The position numbers and the translations under genes were made by a program. A DNA stretch of 64,000 nt, from contig JAKLMB010000001.1 in assembly GCA_022813625.1 (NCBI GenBank), forward strand, positions 1,798,001 through 1,862,000, in the 5' to 3' direction. Under the pieces are notes generated by a model, which was not told where the DNA came from, made no database searches, and saw only the letters and a list, made by a program, of their open reading frames with translations. Positions within the stretch are counted from its first letter, which is position 1; each line of letters begins with the position of its first letter. This stretch comes from Aaosphaeria pasadenensis. Its lineage: Eukaryota > Ascomycota > Dothideomycetes > Pleosporales. Positions 59,034-64,000 of this stretch are shown here, in pieces.

Positions 59034-62007
59034 ATGGGCCAAAACTACTCCACCTACCCCTACCACCACAACCACCACCCAGCACCCCTAATCCCCCTCC
59101 CCGGGCCCCGCTCAACCGTCTTCGTCCCCGCAAACTCACCCTTCTCCTTCGCCCCGCCCTTCGTATCCCCCTTCTCCACGGCCTTCGTACCAGGAACCCG
59201 GGCGAGGAAAGTGAAAACGCACCTCCACCTGCACGACCACAACCACAACCACGCTCACTTACACAACCACAGCCGACGCAGCAGGAGAAGGAGGTACTAT
59301 CCGAGGTACTACTACGGCGGCCCTAGCGGTGGTGGTGGTTGGTATTCCCCTGGCTTCGATACCCCGGGACGGTACTATCCTCACACTCACATACCGCCTC
59401 CGCCTCCGCCTTCGCCGTTCCTCAGTCCAGGAGACTGCGGACCGTTTCCGGATCCGGGCGGCTTGGAGGAGTGTTTCTCGCCCCCGTTGCCCGCGGCAAG
59501 TGTACTCGGCTGCGCTGGTGGTGCCGTTGACGAAGACGGTGACTGCGGCGGCAGTGAATTCGACGACCCGGGCTTTGGCTTTGGCTTTGGTCCCAGGAGT
59601 CGTGCTGGGTTGCCTGGTCCTTGTGCTGTTGGTGGTATCGGTGGTAGGAGGTATCCCAGACGAGGCGCGTACTGCTATCCCCCCCGTGGACACGGGGGAT
59701 TCGGATCGAGGAGACGGGTAGGGAGGTACGGGTACGGGCGCGGTGCTGGGGCCGGCACGACGTTTGATTGGAATTATCCCTTCCGTGGAGGAGGGGCGAC
59801 GGCGAGGTCGAGGGCGAGGTATCAGAGGGGAGGAGGGGCACCGACGACGACGTCGGCGGGATTCAGGGAGAGTAGTGTGGGTAGTGAGGGCAGTGATTTC
59901 GAGGGTGGGGGTGAAGATATGAGGAGGGGTTTTGATAGTAGGATGGGAGGAGGGGGAAAGAGGATGGGAGGGTTGGGAGGGTTGGGGTCCCCCGGTGTGG
60001 GTGAGGGCGTGAGTAGGTATGGTGGGAGTCCTGTTGTTAGGCCTCATATCGGCGTGGCTCCTGGGTATCCCCCTCAGCACCACCACGCTGGGGGTGGGAT
60101 GCCGTACACGCCGCAGGTTGCACCAGGTATGACAACGTATTCTGTACCCGGCGGGGGAGCAGCGTATCAACAGGGAGGTGGGTATCAGACGATGGATCCG
60201 AATATGATGCCGGCAATGCATCAGCAACCACACCCACAACCACAGCCGTACCAACCCATCATCGTACCCCCTCAGCCTTCCATGGAAAGGCCAGCAACAG
60301 CACCACAGCAGCACGCGTCTGCAAGCATGGCACATATACCCGCCGGCGCCTACGCAGCCGGCGTCCCCACTACCCCCTCACCTCACCCTCGACCACAAAC
60401 GACAGAGCCCGTACCCGCCTCGCCACAGGTGCCAAAAAGAATGTTCAGGCAGTCCGAAGAGACCGGACGAAAGGGGTCAAACGACGCCGAAGGCCAGGAA
60501 TGGATCCAGGGCCACCCATTCCTCGACGCGTGCATCTGCACGACGAACTGCACGTGCAGGAAAGGTCATCGCGTGCTGTACCGCGAGGAGAACGGCGAGG
60601 GTGGCCGCGCGAGCGGGGAGATCAGATATGTGCTTAAAGAGCAGCTGGGCAAGGACTGCGGGGACCATTCGAAGTGCCGGGAGAGGAAGAAGGATAGTGC
60701 TGGTGGGAGGAGGCGGAGTCGTGAGAGCGGTGGTAGCGGCAGTGTGAGGAGTAGTAGTCGGGGGAGCAGCAGTGAGACAGCGAGTAGTTTGAGGTTGGGG
60801 AGGGAGTTGTATAAGGCTGCGAGGAAGGAGGCACAAGATGAAAGGAGAAATAGGAGGGTCGAGGAGGGGTTGAAGGGGATCTTGGAGAGGCTGGAGAAGA
60901 TGGAGTTGAAGAGTAGTAGTGGTTCGCCTGCTGCTACTAGGGCTACACCGTTGGGAGGGAAGGCGGTCCCGAATGCTGGCGTTGGTGTTGGAACTGGAGA
61001 GACGGTTCAACAGCCGTTGGGACGGATGGCTTCGCCGTTGGTGGGACATACACCTGGGATGGGGAACCTATATACCGGGTTAGGGAATCCATATGCTGGG
61101 GTCGATCACGGCATGGCAGCGCAGATGGGCCCTCGCCAGATGGGAGGTACCGCTGCTGCCACTGCTGCTGGATTGGGACCGCAGATGATGTTTGGACCGA
61201 GTTCCGGCGTCCGTCCGATGATGATGCCGTCTCAGATGGATCCACGGCTTGCAATGCAGATGCAGATGAACGGCATGTCGCCCGATTTCGATCATGAGGC
61301 CAGCAATGGCATGGATGGATTGGATATGAACATGGTCGATCCTTCAATGGCCATGGACATGCGAACACCGGGTGGTATGCCCATGAGAGGAGGCATGGCC
61401 GGAGGACAACGAGGGCCAATTCCCATGCCTCGACCTGAAATGTACAACGGAGGTCATGCCATGCAGTTCGGACGAAGAGGTGGTAGGGGAATGCCACATG
61501 GGATGATGGGACGTCCTTTTGGTCGCCTTCATGGCCCGTTGAATCCAGGGATGGGTAGAGAAGGCAGATTGCAACAGCCGTATCGTTGGGGACCTGGAGA
61601 TGACTCAGCGGCGCCTGAAGGTAGACGTCGACGACCTGAGTTTCCTCTTGACGATGAGGATGATATGTTCATGACGAATGGGCATGGGGGTCGTGGCACA
61701 GGGCATGCTGAGGGGAATGAATGCGAATGGGAAGACACCGGTGAGTAGTGTTCCATACGAGGTTACTGATGATTGTTATGGAAGAAAAGGGTGTGAAGTG
61801 TTGCAGTCGGGAGAGAAATCCTTTGCTAACGTTCATGTAGGTCTAGATGACATCAACGATGGTGATGGGGACTGGCAACCAAATCGAGGCAGTTCATCTA
61901 ATGCCGGTCGAGGCAATCGGCAAGGTATAAATCGTCAGAGGGGCAACAGAGGTGGAGGACGGGGGCAGGGAAGACAGGCATATATTGAAGACCCAGAAGA
62001 GGAATAG
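59034..62007 (+). CDS. Large Gly/Met/Pro/His-rich protein with N-myristoylation signal (957 aa)
   Basis: Two exons, 59034-61740 and 61841-62007, with a 100-nt phase-1 intron (gtgagt...gtag, branch CTAAC). The N-terminus MGQNYS fits the N-myristoylation pattern (Gly2, Ser6), suggesting membrane attachment. A His/Tyr-rich start, then a Pro/Phe-rich stretch and HDHNHNHAHLHNH (about 67-79), then long Gly/Arg/Tyr-rich (about 90-330) and Pro/Gln-rich segments. The only folded-looking part is near 490-560: LDACICTTNCTCRKGHRVLYR, then IRYVLKEQLGKDCGDHSKCRERKK, with six cysteines that could bind metal. A basic, possibly coiled-coil segment (LYKAARKEAQDERRNRRVEEGLKGILERLEKM) follows. Then Met/Gly-rich repeats (MGGT, MPMRGGMAGG) and an RG-rich acidic tail. 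I do not recognise the family and assign no function. Confidence 0.72.
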
Positions 62008-62630
62008 AAGGACATGGTTATCTTGTTTATTTCCATAATAAAATGTAGAGAAAGACAGATCTGAGGAGGCTTACAGTGTTCATATTTGAGAACGAAAGCA
62101 TGCATGTGTCAAAACTATTGTCGTGACAGTAGCGCAAAAGCCTAACGGTACTATGGTCGACGTTGGGAGAGCACCCTGATGTCAACCACTAAGCTTATTT
62201 AGGTAACCGCTCTTCTCCCAGTTTTCCCACAAACTGTCTCCCCCCAACGAACCGACATTGTGAATCCCTTCCTTGAGACATGTTCCCAGGAGCCAGCATT
62301 CTGGTTGTCATGCACGCAGGTACCCGAACACTCGGTCACTGCCAGAGTTAGTCTCCTCGGATTTGCCCTGAACTGGGCCCTAGGTACCTGAAACCAGACC
62401 ATGGACGACATCCCTTTCCGCACATCACCGCATGAATATCAGAAACCGCTGTTTAGAAACTTTTCATTTTCATTAAAGGATCCAGCATCGAGAGCTCTCG
62501 AGCCACGGATCGGATATCAAGATAGGCTCTTCAGAAGCCCTAGAAAAGGTGGAAGAATTATATACAGCATGCGGATCATTCAGTATCGAAGTCCGAAACA
62601 ATTAGAGAATTTTATTGAATGCCTCGTCGT
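62008..62630. other. Convergent 3' flanks, Gly-rich gene / CPSG-repeat gene
   Basis: 623 bp between two stops. It contains a likely poly(A) signal (62037-62042) and CCTAGGTA (62379-62386). No gene is seen. Confidence 0.5.
62037..62042 (+). terminator. Poly(A) signal of the Gly-rich protein gene
   Basis: AATAAA 30 bp after the stop codon at 62007, a typical distance for the positioning element of a fungal 3' end. Confidence 0.4.
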
Positions 62631-63412
62631 TTAGACAAAGACAGCTCCGAGGGCTCCGAGGGCGAGAGCCATCATTCCGGCGTTGGTACCGCCGATGGCA
62701 GCGGCGCCAGGGGTCTCGGAGGGCGTCGACGATGCGCTGCCAGTAGTCTGGGCGGGCGCGACAGTGGGCTCTGATACGCCGGATGGGCAGTGCCAGTGGT
62801 CACCTGTTAAGAGGTTAGTTCAAGACTATTAGAAGACTCGTATCATTTGAGGTCAGACGTACCATGGGGCTGGCAAGTGGTGGCGGTGACAGTCACAGGT
62901 GCCTCAGTGGGCTCTGAAACTCCAGATGGGCAATGCCAGTGGTCGCCTGGAAGAAGGAAAATTAGCCAAAGAACCAATTGAGGAGAACTATATCGTCTAT
63001 CTCGAAGGAGTTAATGATAACCTGCTGAAGAAGAAACTTACCGTGGGGCTCGCACGTGGTAGCGGTAGCCTCATGCTCATGCTCGTGGTCATGATCAGAG
63101 TGAGTCTCGCTGGCCTCGGGCGCAGAAGTAGTGGCCTGAGCAGAAGCTGAGGCAGCCGAGGCAGCAGAAGAGATGATGGACGAGAGAGCTGAAGAGACGA
63201 CAGATTCAACACTGGTGGCAGCTTCTTGTGGGAGGAATGTTGGCTCTGGGACGCCGGAGGGGCAGTGCCTGGATTGATGTTAGTAAAGGGAATATAAAAA
63301 CCGAAGCTTGAATGCTTAGATTGACATACCAATGATCGTCGTGAGGCTCGCAGGTAGTCTGAGCGAGAGCAAGGGCTGGCAGAGCAGCGAGAATGGCGAG
63401 AGCGGCCTTCAT
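62631..63412 (-). CDS. Secreted, probably wall-anchored protein with three CPSG modules (188 aa)
   Basis: Four exons: 63412-63330, 63268-63042, 62946-62863 and 62803-62631. Introns are 61, 95 and 59 nt. The start MKAALAILAALPALALA is a clear signal peptide. The mature protein holds three copies of TTCxPH(G/D)DHWHCPSGVxEPT, each with two cysteines, two or three histidines and a tryptophan. Copies 1 and 2 are separated by a Ser/Ala-rich spacer plus a His/Glu/Asp run (HSDHDHEHEHE). The C-terminus is a Ser/Thr/Pro linker followed by a hydrophobic end (MMALALGALGAVFV) preceded by small residues, as for GPI attachment. Each module is cut by one intron. The His/Cys/acid content suggests metal binding at the cell surface, but this is inference; I cannot name the family. 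Confidence 0.8.
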
Positions 63413-64000
63413 CTTGATATCGGTTTGACGGGTAGCGACTGTTTGATGTCTGGAAGATCGTGTGATCAATTTGTAGCAGGACAAAGTAGCTGTATATCCA
63501 AGATGCAGGAACCAAAAAGCCTCTTCCGATTGAACAGCAGTAGGTCTTATATACCTCGTAGTAAGCATCCGTTTAGCTGTGATCGAATATCAAGCCAAGT
63601 CCGCCTCTTGCTTGGCGAGGACATCGTGGTACTCAACTTGTAGTAAACTTCTCTCTCATCGACACCAATCAACCAGTAAGAAGGTCACATTTGACGTCTT
63701 TCCGAGTCCACTTTCCCACCTGATGGCGGGAAAAGGCTGGAATACGGTATTCGTTGGCCGTGGGGTGGAGCATCCATAAGCTTGGCAGTGAGGCCTTTCG
63801 CTGGTATTGGGATAGAGCCACTGGATGCCTGTGGCGAGACATGGGCAAACGAAACATCGTAACCGAAATGTTGGATTTATTGGTAGCTAAGTTGGATACA
63901 AGCATTCGTCCCGGATGGAACCCTTGTTCATGTTACTCGCCTCTGCTAGAAGAGACATCGTGGGCTAGGCGGTACTGACAGCCGCACTGCATGACTTTGC
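63413..64000. other. Right-edge stretch upstream of the CPSG-repeat gene
   Basis: 588 bp, the promoter side of the preceding minus-strand gene. No convincing gene begins or ends here; the frames are short and lack motifs. Confidence 0.45.

Noticed and set aside
59259..60335. 358-codon open frame antisense to the Gly-rich protein gene
   Set aside because: Shadow of the GC-rich repetitive coding strand; the product is Arg/Pro/His low complexity without motifs.

Overview
The window is nuclear DNA from a filamentous ascomycete (Pezizomycotina). The support is direct: most genes are split by 45-140 nt introns with GT...AG ends and CTAAC/CTGAC-like branch sites, and the recognisable proteins are fungal (SET9, BUD4, a Zn2Cys6 regulator, a rhodopsin-fold membrane protein, a fungal PD-(D/E)XK protein, fungal MRH4). 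Dothideomycetes is my best guess at class level, but it is an inference. I see no rRNA, tRNA, CRISPR array, virus or intact transposon.

I support 20 protein genes, with splice sites read by hand. 1.6-4.5 kb: a cysteine-rich secreted protein (-) and the mitochondrial BolA protein BOL3 (+). 4.8-13.1 kb: TTI1 (-, PIKK maturation) and PDS5 (+, cohesin), divergent. 14.9-22 kb: a GABA/amino-acid permease (-) and a seven-helix rhodopsin-fold protein (+). 22.9-28.2 kb: an unknown 299-aa protein (-) and a PD-(D/E)XK nuclease-fold protein (-), separated by a 2.9-kb repeat-strewn gene desert. 29.9-36.5 kb is dense with housekeeping genes: ESS1 (-), RPB9 (+), MRPL38 (-) and SET9 (+). 38.8-45.7 kb: a Zn2Cys6 regulator, an MDR oxidoreductase and a xylose reductase, all on +. 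48.9-62.0 kb: a four-helix membrane protein (+), the mitochondrial helicase MRH4 (-), BUD4 (+) and a large Gly/Met/Pro-rich protein with an N-myristoylation signal (+). 62.6-63.4 kb: a wall-type secreted protein (-) built from repeated CPSG modules, with an intron at each module boundary.

Functional links are of three kinds. ESS1 (isomerase of the Pol II tail) and RPB9 (Pol II subunit) share one divergent promoter. MRPL38 and MRH4 both serve the large mitochondrial ribosomal subunit, and BOL3 serves mitochondrial Fe-S delivery. PDS5, TTI1, SET9 and BUD4 are chromosome, checkpoint or septation factors.

The most unusual signals are: (1) the 263-nt intron 2 of RPB9, which stays open in frame for 60 codons, looks coding, and carries a C-x2-C-x5-C-x2-C motif that would replace the second zinc ribbon if retained; (2) the tandem duplicated-exon structure of the CPSG-repeat secreted protein; (3) an in-frame 141-nt intron in BUD4; and (4) a recurrent intergenic palindrome, TACCTAGGTA. 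All gene models come from reading the sequence without searches or transcripts.
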